A DNA stretch of 10,665 bases from the NCBI GenBank assembly GCA_002372505.1, contig DFGY01000091.1, positions 1 to 10,665 of the forward strand. The letters run 5' to 3'. The position numbers were made by a program, and so were the translations under genes. The notes below the pieces were generated by a model that was given only the letters and a program-made list of their open reading frames with translations, made no database searches and had not been told where the DNA came from. Positions within the stretch are counted from its first letter, which is position 1. The number at the start of each line of letters is the position of its first letter. Below, piece after piece: positions 1-6,948 of the stretch. This DNA comes from Firmicutes bacterium UBA3738 (lineage in GTDB: Bacteria > Bacillota > Clostridia > Peptostreptococcales > Anaerovoracaceae).

Positions 1-1
1 C

Positions 2-859
2 AGAGCAGAGGAAGGCAATGAAAGGTACGAGTATTTTATACCTTTAAGCGATCTCGAAACGGTGCTTCTCATTGACAGTTGGAGAGACCAGGAAGCCCTG
101 GACATTCATCATGCTTCCGATATGATGAAGGAAATTGCAGAACTGCGTGATAAATATGATCTGCATATGACCGTTGAAAGATATACATCTGCGGATATGC
201 CTAGTGAGGACAAAACATTTCTAAGAAATAAGGAGGATAGCATGAAAGTATTGATGATTAACGGCAGCCCGAGGCAGGGCTCCAACTCTGGTGTTGCTCT
301 GGATGAGATGAAAAAAGTATTTGAGGCTCAGGGTATAGAATGTGAAGAAATCCAGATAGGCAGCAAGGATATAAGAGGCTGTGTCGACTGCAGACAGTGC
401 GGCAAGCTTGGAAAATGCGCCTTCGATGATATGGTAAACGAAACGGCGCCGAAGTTTGAAGAGGCTGATGCTTTGGTAGTTGCCAGCCCTGTATATTTTG
501 CCGGAGCCAACGCTACCCTCAAGGCATTCCTTCAGAGGCTGTTTTTCAGCACGCCCTTTGACAAACGCATGAAGGTAGGCGCAAGTGTTGTAATCGCCAG
601 AAGAGGCGGATGCTCTACAGCCTTTGATGAGCTGAATAAATTCTTTGGAATAGCCGGTATGCCCGTTGCCACAAGCCAGTACTGGAACATGGTTTACGGA
701 CGTAATCCCGGTGAGGCTGCCGAGGACGGCGAAGGTCTTCAGACCATGAGAACCCTTGCAAACAACATGGTATTTCTCATGAAGAGCATAGCTCTCGGCA
801 AGGAACAGTTCGGCCTTCCGGAAACGGAAGAGGAAGTGGTTACAAACTTCATAAGATAA
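2..859 (+). CDS. ABM-domain / iron-sulfur flavoprotein fusion (5' partial)
   Basis: The frame is open from the window edge, so the true start lies upstream. The first ~60 codons resemble the C-terminal half of an antibiotic-biosynthesis-monooxygenase (YgiN-like quinol monooxygenase) domain: a strand ending LLIDSW, then DQEALDIHHAS and a helix leading to LHMTVERY. After a short linker comes a flavodoxin-fold domain beginning MKVLMINGSPRQGSNS (FMN phosphate loop), with ASPVYFAGANATLKAFLQR as the second flavin-binding segment. Counted from the internal Met at 242, C47, C50, C53 and C59 form CX2CX2CX5C, the compact cluster motif of archaeal/clostridial iron-sulfur flavoproteins, so a [4Fe-4S] plus FMN electron-transfer role is likely. 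Substrate is unknown. No stop separates the domains, but a strong ribosome site precedes the ATG at 242, so a separate 205-residue product is possible. The next gene starts 44 bases on. Confidence 0.8.
   Translation, partial: RAEEGNERYEYFIPLSDLETVLLIDSWRDQEALDIHHASDMMKEIAELRDKYDLHMTVERYTSADMPSEDKTFLRNKEDSMKVLMINGSPRQGSNSGVALDEMKKVFEAQGIECEEIQIGSKDIRGCVDCRQCGKLGKCAFDDMVNETAPKFEEADALVVASPVYFAGANATLKAFLQRLFFSTPFDKRMKVGASVVIARRGGCSTAFDELNKFFGIAGMPVATSQYWNMVYGRNPGEAAEDGEGLQTMRTLANNMVFLMKSIALGKEQFGLPETEEEVVTNFIR
230..244 (+). promoter_or_regulatory. Internal ribosome binding site and ATG of flavoprotein domain
   Basis: AAGGAGGA at 230-237 sits five bases before the ATG at 242, a near-ideal Shine-Dalgarno arrangement. 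It lies inside an open frame and codes for the linker KEDS. It either initiates a second, shorter flavoprotein or marks the junction of two formerly separate genes. Confidence 0.55.
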
Positions 860-903
860 TTTGAAATACAATAATTGTTTGTGCTTATAACATGGAGGAT
901 AGT

Positions 904-2316
904 ATGGCTGGAATTACTGAGATAACCGCAAAAGAATACGTTGCCGCCCTAGTTGAAAGAAGCAGGGCGGCATTTAAGAAAATTGAATACATGTCCCAGG
1001 AAGAAGTTGACCACATGGTGGCTAAAATAAGCTGGGAACTGGATAAAGAAGAGGTAAGACAGACTCTTGCCGACATGGCCATGGAAGAAAGCGGCTTTGG
1101 CGACATACCTTCCAAATTGGCAAAGGTAGATTCAAAGATCCGCGGTGTTTACAGTGAAATCAAACATCGTAAAACCGTAGGGGTGATCGAGGAGAATAAA
1201 GAAATGGGTTACAGGAAACTGGCCAAGCCCGCCGGCGTTATCGGTGCCATCATTCCCAGCACCCAGCCGGATATGACGCCTATTACAACAGCCCTTTTCG
1301 CCATGAAGAGCAGGGATACTGTAATATTTGCTCCTCATCCCAGTGGAAGGAAGGTAGGCATGTATATTACAGAGCTTCTTCAGGACATTCTTGAAGGGGA
1401 AGGACTGCCCCGTGATGTTTTCCTGTGCGTCGAGCCGGAAATGTGCTCGGAGCTTGTTTCACGGGAGCTCATGAGTCAGGTGAATCTGGTGCTGGCCACA
1501 GGTGGCGGCGCAATGGTAAAGGCCGCATATTCCTCAGGGACACCGGCCTACGGCGTAGGCGCAGGAAACGGCGTCATGGTAATAGACGACACGGCTGATT
1601 TAAAGGATATGGCTCTGAAAGTAAGAATGAGCAAGACCTTCGACAAGGCAGCGGGATGCTCCTGCGACAACTCCCTCGTAATTTTTGACAGCGTATACGA
1701 TGAGGCAGTCGCTGCTCTGGAAGGTGAGGGAGCATTCCTTACAAAGGACCATGATGCCATTAGAAAAGCGATCTTTCCGGGATGGCCCAAAGACCACATT
1801 ATTAACACAGATGTGGTGGCAAAGCCTGTAGAGACTATAGCGGATATTGCCGGAATAAGTATTCCCGAAGGAACCCAGTTCATTCTCGTTGAAGAAAGTG
1901 GCACCGGCCATGATTATCCTCTTTCCGGAGAAAAACTTTGCCTTGTCATTGCTTTATACCGAGTGAAAAATATCGAAGAAGCAACAAAGCTGGTAAACGA
2001 AATACACAGCTATTCCGGGGCAGGACATTCCTGCGGCATCTATTCCAACAGCGAAGAAAATATAATGCACTTCGCCACCTACACCCATACGGTCAGGGTG
2101 AACAACAACCTGCCAAATGCCCTTGTAAACACGGGCTCCTGGACGGCAGGGTACCCATTCTCCGCATCTCTTGGCTGCGGCACATGGGGCGGAAATTCCT
2201 GCGCGAAAAACGTGGATCTTGAGTATTACATGAACTACACTTACCTGGCCACAGAAATTGAACGGCACATTCCAACAGACGAGGAACTGTGGGGCGACAC
2301 GGGAGTAATGGAATAG
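904..2316 (+). CDS. CoA-acylating aldehyde dehydrogenase, sulfoacetaldehyde dehydrogenase-like
   Basis: A 470-residue aldehyde dehydrogenase of the CoA-acylating group (AdhE N-terminal, EutE, SauS). The start at 904 is preferred because GGAGG at 894-898 is five bases upstream; an in-frame ATG at 892 would place that site inside the coding sequence. Visible features are the cofactor-domain segment PAGVIGAIIPSTQPD, the nucleotide-loop LVLATGGGAMVKAA, GTPAYGVGAGN, and the catalytic region KTFDKAAGCSCDNSLVIF with C252 as nucleophile by alignment with the AdhE KTFDNGMICASEQ pattern. The C-terminal ASLGCGTWGGN resembles SauS (sulfoacetaldehyde to sulfoacetyl-CoA). Expected reaction: aldehyde + CoA + NAD(P)+ to acyl-CoA. 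Nothing nearby clearly makes or uses sulfoacetaldehyde, so the natural substrate is inferred only at family level. It may be co-transcribed with the upstream flavoprotein. Confidence 0.85.
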   Translation: MAGITEITAKEYVAALVERSRAAFKKIEYMSQEEVDHMVAKISWELDKEEVRQTLADMAMEESGFGDIPSKLAKVDSKIRGVYSEIKHRKTVGVIEENKEMGYRKLAKPAGVIGAIIPSTQPDMTPITTALFAMKSRDTVIFAPHPSGRKVGMYITELLQDILEGEGLPRDVFLCVEPEMCSELVSRELMSQVNLVLATGGGAMVKAAYSSGTPAYGVGAGNGVMVIDDTADLKDMALKVRMSKTFDKAAGCSCDNSLVIFDSVYDEAVAALEGEGAFLTKDHDAIRKAIFPGWPKDHIINTDVVAKPVETIADIAGISIPEGTQFILVEESGTGHDYPLSGEKLCLVIALYRVKNIEEATKLVNEIHSYSGAGHSCGIYSNSEENIMHFATYTHTVRVNNNLPNALVNTGSWTAGYPFSASLGCGTWGGNSCAKNVDLEYYMNYTYLATEIERHIPTDEELWGDTGVME

Positions 2317-2330
2317 ATATAGAAATAATC

Positions 2331-2372
2331 AATGAGCCTGATAAAATCGATTGATTTTACAACAGGCTCATT
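2331..2372 (+). terminator. Hairpin terminator after the aldehyde dehydrogenase
   Basis: AATGAGCCTG at 2331-2340 pairs perfectly with CAGGCTCATT at 2363-2372, and the loop holds a second stem, TAAAATC with GATTTTA. It starts 14 bases past the stop codon. The T run that follows is weak (TCGTATTATAA), so termination may be partial. Confidence 0.6.
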
Positions 2373-2475
2373 TCGTATTATAACTATATTGAGGAGATAT
2401 GTGAGAAACAATATGGATGAACAAATACTCATGTATCAATTAAAAAAGAGTCCGCAATGAGAATGCCGTATATTC

Positions 2476-2504
2476 TTGAAAAGAAAATGGAATTCTCATA
2501 AAAT
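2476..2504 (+). promoter_or_regulatory. Sigma-A-type promoter of the aminotransferase gene
   Basis: TTGAAA at 2476-2481 and TAAAAT at 2499-2504, spaced by exactly 17 bases, each match five of six consensus positions. Transcription would start near 2511, giving a leader of about 54 bases. Two overlapping inverted repeats straddle this promoter (TGAGAAT 2458-2464 with ATTCTCA 2492-2498; CCGTATAT 2466-2473 with ATATACGG 2514-2521) and could be operator sequences. Confidence 0.65.
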
Positions 2505-2564
2505 ATTATTAATATATACGGACATTAACCCACAATGTGAGGTACAAAAGAAAGGAGTTTACCT

Positions 2565-3782
2565 ATGGCATCAAAATTCAGGTATGCAAGCAGAATGCAG
2601 ACTATGCATGAAGAAGCAATGTACATGCGTGGTCTCTTTGACAACATGACCGACCCGAACATGAGATCATTTGGAGGCGGTGCTCCGGCACGTAGCGTAC
2701 TCCCTATGAACTACGTTGAAAAATACGCTGCAGAGGTTCTTTCAGATGCAGGAAGAGGCTTTGAAGCTTTCCAGTATTCCGCAACCTTCGGACTGCAGGA
2801 TCTGCGCGAAGCCGTATGCAAGCATCTGCTTAAACCTACTGGAATAGAAGCAGGTCCGGAAAACGTACAGATCGTAAGCGGCGGACTTGAGACAATGTAT
2901 CTCGTATGCCAGCTCTTCATCGAGCCGGGTGACGTAATACTTACAGAAAACCCGACATTCATGCACGTAACAGATACATTCAAAATGGCTCAGGCAGAAG
3001 TTATCTCCTGCGAATGCGACGACGAAGGCATCATTCCGGAAGATGTAGAAAGAAAGATCATGCAGTACGATGCAAAAATCGTTTACACCGTTCCTACATT
3101 CGGAAATCCCACAGGCCGCAGCCTCTCAGTTGAAAGAAGAAAGAAGCTGGCTGAAATCGGAAGCAAATACAATGTAATCATTCTGGAAGACGACCCCTAC
3201 AGAGATGTTCGTTATGAAGGCGAAGTACTGCCGGCAATCTACAGCTTCGATACTACAGGTAACGTAATCATGGCCTGCAGCTTCTCAAAGATATTTGCAC
3301 CGGGCTCACGTCTCGGCTATGCTGTTGCAACTCCTGAGCTTATCTATGCTCTGAGAGACATTAAGATAGCTACAAACTCACAGCCGCCCGGTGTCAGCGA
3401 AGTTCTTCTTGCTGAATTCTTCCACAGAGGATATTACGAAGAAAACATGGAGAAGATGACTGCTCTTTACAAAGAAGGCAGAGATGCAATGATGGAGACT
3501 ATGGACAAGTTCTTCCCGGAAGGCTTTAAGCGCACAACTCCCGATGGCGGTTACTACATCTGGGTAGAATTCCCCAAATCAGTCAGCACTGCCGAGCTTA
3601 AGAAGAGAGCAGAGGAACATAAATTCACATTCCTCTCCGGCGGAGCATGGTATCCAAACGCTATGCCTGAAGAGAATGACAACACAGCCAGATTCAACTT
3701 CACAACCCAGCCCGTTGAAATTATCAAAGAAGGTATTGAATTAATCGGCAAGATTGCATGCGAACTGGCAGAAGGTAAATAG
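2565..3782 (+). CDS. Class I/II PLP-dependent aminotransferase (AAT-I, LysN/MocR-like)
   Basis: A 405-residue fold-type I aminotransferase of the 2-aminoadipate transaminase/MocR-catalytic-domain branch, without a regulatory N-terminal helix-turn-helix. Visible features are the FGGGAPARSVLP opening, FQYSATFGLQDLREAV, the cofactor-phosphate region VSGGLETMYLV, TVPTFGNPTGRSLS (substrate/PLP contacts), LEDDPYRDVRY with the pyridine-nitrogen Asp, and SFSKIFAPGSRLGY with the Schiff-base lysine at K242. Family members transfer amino groups between 2-oxoglutarate and aromatic, branched or 2-aminoadipate substrates; the exact substrate cannot be read here. AAAGGAG lies before the ATG. It has its own promoter and terminator, so it is probably monocistronic. 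By eye its codons are more C-ending (AAC, GAC, TTC, ATC) than its neighbours', which suggests high expression. Confidence 0.88.
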   Translation: MASKFRYASRMQTMHEEAMYMRGLFDNMTDPNMRSFGGGAPARSVLPMNYVEKYAAEVLSDAGRGFEAFQYSATFGLQDLREAVCKHLLKPTGIEAGPENVQIVSGGLETMYLVCQLFIEPGDVILTENPTFMHVTDTFKMAQAEVISCECDDEGIIPEDVERKIMQYDAKIVYTVPTFGNPTGRSLSVERRKKLAEIGSKYNVIILEDDPYRDVRYEGEVLPAIYSFDTTGNVIMACSFSKIFAPGSRLGYAVATPELIYALRDIKIATNSQPPGVSEVLLAEFFHRGYYEENMEKMTALYKEGRDAMMETMDKFFPEGFKRTTPDGGYYIWVEFPKSVSTAELKKRAEEHKFTFLSGGAWYPNAMPEENDNTARFNFTTQPVEIIKEGIELIGKIACELAEGK

Positions 3783-3798
3783 ATAATAAATTTAGCGG

Positions 3799-3827
3799 GG
3801 AGCCGGAAAAAACCGGCTCCTTTTTTT
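3799..3827 (+). terminator. Intrinsic terminator after the aminotransferase
   Basis: GGAGCCGG (3799-3806) and CCGGCTCC (3813-3820) form a perfect 8-bp GC-rich stem with an A6 loop, followed at once by seven T residues. It begins 16 bases after the stop codon. Confidence 0.95.
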
Positions 3828-3835
3828 AGATATTG

Positions 3836-3851
3836 TGATACAATACCATTC
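3836..3851 (+). promoter_or_regulatory. Extended -10 promoter, probably leaderless
   Basis: TGATACAAT at 3836-3844 is a TGn-extended -10 box (TACAAT). The hydrolase ATG begins at 3852 with only seven bases between, so the expected start point coincides with the start codon. No Shine-Dalgarno sequence is present. The -35 region falls in the preceding terminator and has no good hexamer, as is usual for extended -10 promoters. Confidence 0.5.
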
Positions 3852-4772
3852 ATGTTGGAATATACGCCTATTACAGATAAAACAGGATACATAATATTGG
3901 AACAATCTCTTTGCGTCCTTCACGATATTTCGGACAAGGAGACGGTTTTAATCGACTCCGGATATTTTACCAGTGAAGAGCTTATAGTTTTTCTAAAGGC
4001 TCGGGGTAAGAAGGTGCCGGCTGTTTTGTGCACACATATGCATGTGGATCATATGGGGAACAATGGTATTCTTCAGAGAGTTTTCGGGTCTAAGATATAT
4101 GTAGCTCAAAAGGAAAAGGATATAACGGAAGAAAGGTATAAGGCGGCCAGGGAAAATCCCGGTAAGAACATGCCCTTTGAGTGGATGGACCCGGATCAGT
4201 ATTTCTATGGCGACAGTGGAAAATACAGAATTACACCTGTACCAAAGGATGCAAAGAGTGTGAAAGTAGGAAATGCAGTCTTTACAATTGAGAGGCTTTA
4301 CGGCCATTCCCCGGAGCACCTGGGATTCGCCACTCCCGATGGAGTCCTTCACATAGGAGACAGCATGATGACCGACGTAGTGCTCAAGCGTTCAAAGATT
4401 CCTTATGAACTCAACGTCACTGCAGCTCTTGAAACATTGGAAAAGCTTAAGCACATGGATTATCCTTATTTCGCCGCTTCCCATATGGACGTTGTGGAAA
4501 AGTCGGATATAGAGAAAATAGCCCAGGAGAACATCGATTTCCACAAGGATATGCTGGATGAGATGGAACGTAACCTGGGAGAATGGATAGAAGAGACAAA
4601 ATTTGTGGACGAGACCATAGCCGGGCGAGGTGTGCACATTAAACTTACCCGCAATCGGGGATGGCTACCATCAGCCATCAGGTCATATATGGGCCACCTG
4701 GTGAGAGAGGGAAGGATTCAAAGCAAAAGAGTGGAGGGTAAAAAATACATCAAAAGAAGTGGCAAAAAATAG
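3852..4772 (+). CDS. MBL-fold metallo-hydrolase with C-terminal winged-helix-like tail
   Basis: A 306-residue metallo-beta-lactamase-fold protein with a complete metal set: THMHVDHMGN gives H62, H64, D66 and H67; GHSPEHLG gives H152; HIGDSMMTD gives D170; ASHMDVV gives H211. A two-zinc hydrolase, probably acting on an ester or thioester, is therefore expected. Residues ~230-306 leave the core and end in a Lys/Arg-rich segment (REGRIQSKRVEGKKYIKRSGKK is the type of sequence, read in parts) that resembles the small winged-helix tail of LACTB2-like and RNase-Z-related hydrolases; nucleic-acid contact is only an inference. The ATG has no ribosome site and sits seven bases after a -10 box. It leads a same-strand run of four genes; the next starts 23 bases later from its own -10 box. 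Confidence 0.8.
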   Translation: MLEYTPITDKTGYIILEQSLCVLHDISDKETVLIDSGYFTSEELIVFLKARGKKVPAVLCTHMHVDHMGNNGILQRVFGSKIYVAQKEKDITEERYKAARENPGKNMPFEWMDPDQYFYGDSGKYRITPVPKDAKSVKVGNAVFTIERLYGHSPEHLGFATPDGVLHIGDSMMTDVVLKRSKIPYELNVTAALETLEKLKHMDYPYFAASHMDVVEKSDIEKIAQENIDFHKDMLDEMERNLGEWIEETKFVDETIAGRGVHIKLTRNRGWLPSAIRSYMGHLVREGRIQSKRVEGKKYIKRSGKK

Positions 4773-4795
4773 CACGTTAGTCTATAATAACAAAC
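4759..4795 (+). promoter_or_regulatory. Promoter of the P-loop kinase gene, probably leaderless
   Basis: A perfect TATAAT at 4783-4788 lies seven bases before the ATG at 4796. GTGGCA at 4759-4764, 18 bases upstream, is a four-of-six -35 match inside the end of the hydrolase gene. No Shine-Dalgarno sequence occurs in the 23-base gap. Confidence 0.55.
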
Positions 4796-5317
4796 ATGAA
4801 CATTACACTTATCGGAATGCCGGCAAGCGGCAAAAGTACAACAGGATTATTTTTAGCGAAGAAACTTGGGTATCATTTTATTGATTCCGATATTTTAATA
4901 CAGGAACGCGAACACATGAAGCTTCAGGACATTCTCAACGAAGTAGGTCCTGATGAGTTTAATTTAATAGAGGAAGATGTAAACGCTTCCATCAGATGCA
5001 TTAATACGGTCATCGCCCCGGGAGGCAGCGTTGTCTACGGTCCCAGAGCCATGAAGAACCTTAGAGAGCTAGGTGTAGTGGTTCATCTGGAGCTTAGCTG
5101 CGAGACCATTATTGAAAGGCTTGGGGATTTCACCAAGCGTGGCATTTCCCTTGAGCCCGGGGAGACAATTAAAGATATTTACGACCGCAGAATGCCACTT
5201 TACGATAAGTACGCCCATGTGACCATTAACACAGACGGGCTCACCTTGGATGAGGCATGTGATAAAATTATTGAAACCGTAATGGGAATGGAAGTTCAGG
5301 AGGAGCAGGAAGAGTAG
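4796..5317 (+). CDS. Shikimate-kinase-fold P-loop kinase, divergent
   Basis: A 173-residue small kinase of the shikimate kinase/gluconate kinase fold. The Walker A loop is GMPASGKST (residues 7-15), D30/D32 form the acidic pair of the second motif, R115 lies in the lid region and R132 in RRMPLY matches the conserved RxPLY near the end. Two substrate positions of true shikimate kinase differ: the conserved Phe-Arg before the helix is F55-N56, and the GGG shikimate loop is G76-G77-S78. The family phosphorylates the 3-hydroxyl of shikimate using ATP, but the missing arginine argues for another small hydroxylated substrate or a non-canonical role. No other aromatic-pathway gene is nearby. The stop is one base before the next ATG, so translation is probably coupled to the DUF554 gene. 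Confidence 0.75.
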   Translation: MNITLIGMPASGKSTTGLFLAKKLGYHFIDSDILIQEREHMKLQDILNEVGPDEFNLIEEDVNASIRCINTVIAPGGSVVYGPRAMKNLRELGVVVHLELSCETIIERLGDFTKRGISLEPGETIKDIYDRRMPLYDKYAHVTINTDGLTLDEACDKIIETVMGMEVQEEQEE

Positions 5318-5318
5318 G

Positions 5319-6032
5319 ATGCTTGGTGTCATAGTGAATACAGTAGCTGTGTTTTTGGGGACAGGCATCGGGGTCTTGGCGCGTAAAGGTATTCCGGACA
5401 GATTGACGGAACGTATTATTCAGGCCATGGCGCTGTTCGTGCTCTACGTTGGTATATCCGGTGCGCTAGGTGGAAAAAATGCAATAGTGGTGCTTATTTC
5501 ACTGGCCATAGGGACCCTGGTGGGAGAACTATTGGACCTGGATAAATGGCTTAAGCGATTTGGTGATTTTGCTGAAAAGAAAATCAGCCGTGGGAAAAAG
5601 ACCGGTGAAGAGGGCGTTTCCTTTGCTGAAGCCTTTGTGACTATATCGCTGATACAGTGCGTAGGGGCCTATACGCTTCTCGGAGCCCTGCAGGCCGGGC
5701 TGAAAGGGGATAACAGCATTCTCTATTCCAAAGCCGGTCTGGACGGAGTCAGCGGTATTGTCCTGGCGGCCTCACTGGGGCCTGGGACTCTTCTGGGAGG
5801 CGCATCCATATTCGTTGTCACAGGGACCTTCGTTCTGCTGGCACAGCTGGTGGAGCCCTTGCTCAGCGAGGCGGTAATAGCCGATATGGTCTGTGTAGGG
5901 TCGCTGATAATAATAGGGCAGGCGCTGAATATGCTGAAGGTTACGGAACTTAAAATAATGAACTTTGTGCCGGCAATGTTTTTGCCAATAGGCTTTGTGC
6001 CGCTGTATGACTGGGTTACAAGCCTTGTATAG
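5319..6032 (+). CDS. DUF554 family membrane protein (YdfK/YqgA-like)
   Basis: A 237-residue integral membrane protein. It opens MLGVIVNTVAVFLGTGIG, the hallmark N-terminus of DUF554 (YqgA/YdfK), and keeps the family GTLVGELLDLD segment with its acidic residues, EAFVTISLIQCVGAYTLLGALQ, a GLDGVSGIVLAASLGPGTLLG stretch and the C-terminal FVPAMFLPIGFVPLYDW. About six or seven hydrophobic segments are visible, with one cytoplasmic-type basic loop around KKISRGKKTGEEG. The family is presumed to be a transporter, but its substrate is not established. AGGA at 5307-5310 and AGGAGGAG at 5298-5305 lie in the end of the kinase gene; the first is better placed. It shares an operon with the kinase and nitroreductase genes. 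Confidence 0.88.
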   Translation: MLGVIVNTVAVFLGTGIGVLARKGIPDRLTERIIQAMALFVLYVGISGALGGKNAIVVLISLAIGTLVGELLDLDKWLKRFGDFAEKKISRGKKTGEEGVSFAEAFVTISLIQCVGAYTLLGALQAGLKGDNSILYSKAGLDGVSGIVLAASLGPGTLLGGASIFVVTGTFVLLAQLVEPLLSEAVIADMVCVGSLIIIGQALNMLKVTELKIMNFVPAMFLPIGFVPLYDWVTSLV

Positions 6033-6042
6033 GAGAGAAATC

Positions 6043-6768
6043 ATGGATCTTAGAAGTGCAATAATGGAGAGGACATCCAGGAGAAAATATGAAGACATTC
6101 CGGTGGATGATGCAATAATAGAGCAGCTGGAAGCAGCAGTCTGGGAATGCAATCGTTCAGCGGATTTGAACATTAAGCTAAAGATTGGCGACGGCGAGCC
6201 CTTCACCGCCGGAAAAAGCTACGGCATGTTCTCCGGTGTCCAGAATTATTTCGCCATGATTCGTAAGAAGGACGATCCCGTAGGGGATGAGAAAATCGGT
6301 TATTATGGAGAGAGTCTGGTGCTGCTCCTTACAAGACTGGGCCTTGGCTCATGCTGGGTTGGCGGGACATATGACAAGGACGCCTGTCACGTTGAAGTTG
6401 CAGATGATGAAGAGTTCAGATGCGCCATAGTCTTTGGCCATGTTAAGACAAAAGAAAGCATGAAAGAAAGGGCTATAAAAAAGCCGCTGAAGCGCAAGTC
6501 CAAAGAAATCAAGGACATGCTGACGGCCTATGCAGACGTTCCCAATTGGGTGGTGGATGGAGTACGCTATGCGGTCAAAGCCCCATCGGCACAGAATCGC
6601 CAGCCTGTCAGATTCCTATGCGACGGTGAGACCGTAAGCGCCAAAGTAAAAGGAGAACACAACTACGACATGGTAGACCTGGGCATTGCAAAACTCCATT
6701 TTGAGGTAGGAGCAGGCGGAGGCACCTGGGAATTTGGAAACGGCGGCCTGTTTACCAAAGCAGAGTAG
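6043..6768 (+). CDS. Nitroreductase-family flavoprotein (TM1586-like, two half-domains)
   Basis: A 241-residue protein. The start at 6043 is chosen because AGGAG (6031-6035, overlapping the previous stop) is seven bases upstream; the frame is also open further 5', inside the DUF554 gene. The N-terminus MDLRSAIMERTSRRKYEDIPVDD is the FMN-phosphate-binding arginine motif of nitroreductases (R..S.R.Y/F). GYYGESLVLLLTRLGLGSCWVGG matches the central helix and the G-rich strand, and WVVDGVRYAVKAPSAQNRQPVRF is a second, C-terminal APSA.N.QPW-type half. This N/C split is typical of the small TM1586-like nitroreductase group that carries two half-domains in one chain. It probably binds FMN and uses NAD(P)H; the electron acceptor is unknown. 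It is the last gene of the operon; no strong terminator is visible before the tRNA promoter. Confidence 0.82.
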   Translation: MDLRSAIMERTSRRKYEDIPVDDAIIEQLEAAVWECNRSADLNIKLKIGDGEPFTAGKSYGMFSGVQNYFAMIRKKDDPVGDEKIGYYGESLVLLLTRLGLGSCWVGGTYDKDACHVEVADDEEFRCAIVFGHVKTKESMKERAIKKPLKRKSKEIKDMLTAYADVPNWVVDGVRYAVKAPSAQNRQPVRFLCDGETVSAKVKGEHNYDMVDLGIAKLHFEVGAGGGTWEFGNGGLFTKAE

Positions 6769-6801
6769 ATAGATAATCGCACTATAAAATCGCAATAGTA
6801 C

Positions 6802-6830
6802 TGGACATTATCATGAAAACAGTTTATAAT
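6802..6830 (+). promoter_or_regulatory. tRNA-Glu promoter
   Basis: TGGACA at 6802-6807 and a perfect TATAAT at 6825-6830 are separated by 17 bases. Transcription would start near 6837, where a short hairpin (TGCGC 6837-6841 with GCGCA 6847-6851) precedes the mature tRNA. Confidence 0.85.
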
Positions 6831-6857
6831 ACACCTTGCGCGTAAGGCGCAGGACAT

Positions 6858-6932
6858 GCCCGGTTGGTCAAGTGGTCAAGACGCAGCCCTCTCACGGCTG
6901 AATCAGGGGTTCGACTCCCCTACCGGGTACCA
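6858..6932 (+). tRNA. tRNA-Glu (anticodon CUC)
   Basis: A cloverleaf is formed by hand: acceptor GCCCGGT with ACCGGGT, D-stem GTC/GAC, anticodon stem CAGCC/GGCTG around loop CTCTCAC (anticodon CTC, reading GAG), four-base variable loop, T-stem AGGGG/CCCCT around TTCGACT, discriminator A and encoded CCA at 6930-6932. The only odd pair is G1:U72 at the end of the acceptor stem. It is transcribed from its own promoter and followed by a hairpin terminator at 6973-7020. Confidence 0.96.
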
Positions 6933-6948
6933 AAGAATATGGGAGCCA

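Noticed and set aside
221..871. Long minus-strand open frame opposite the flavoprotein
   Set aside because: A shadow of the plus-strand gene, which carries clear flavin and cysteine motifs; no family features on this strand.
861..891. TTGAAA with TTATAA/TATAAC before the aldehyde dehydrogenase as a promoter
   Set aside because: Spacing is 18-19 bases with a poor -10, and the gene is close enough to be co-transcribed with the flavoprotein; not strong enough to list.
2401..2460. 19-codon frame from GTG with GAGGAG four bases upstream, a possible leader peptide
   Set aside because: It lies upstream of the aminotransferase promoter and after a terminator, so it would not be in that mRNA; too short to support without homologs.
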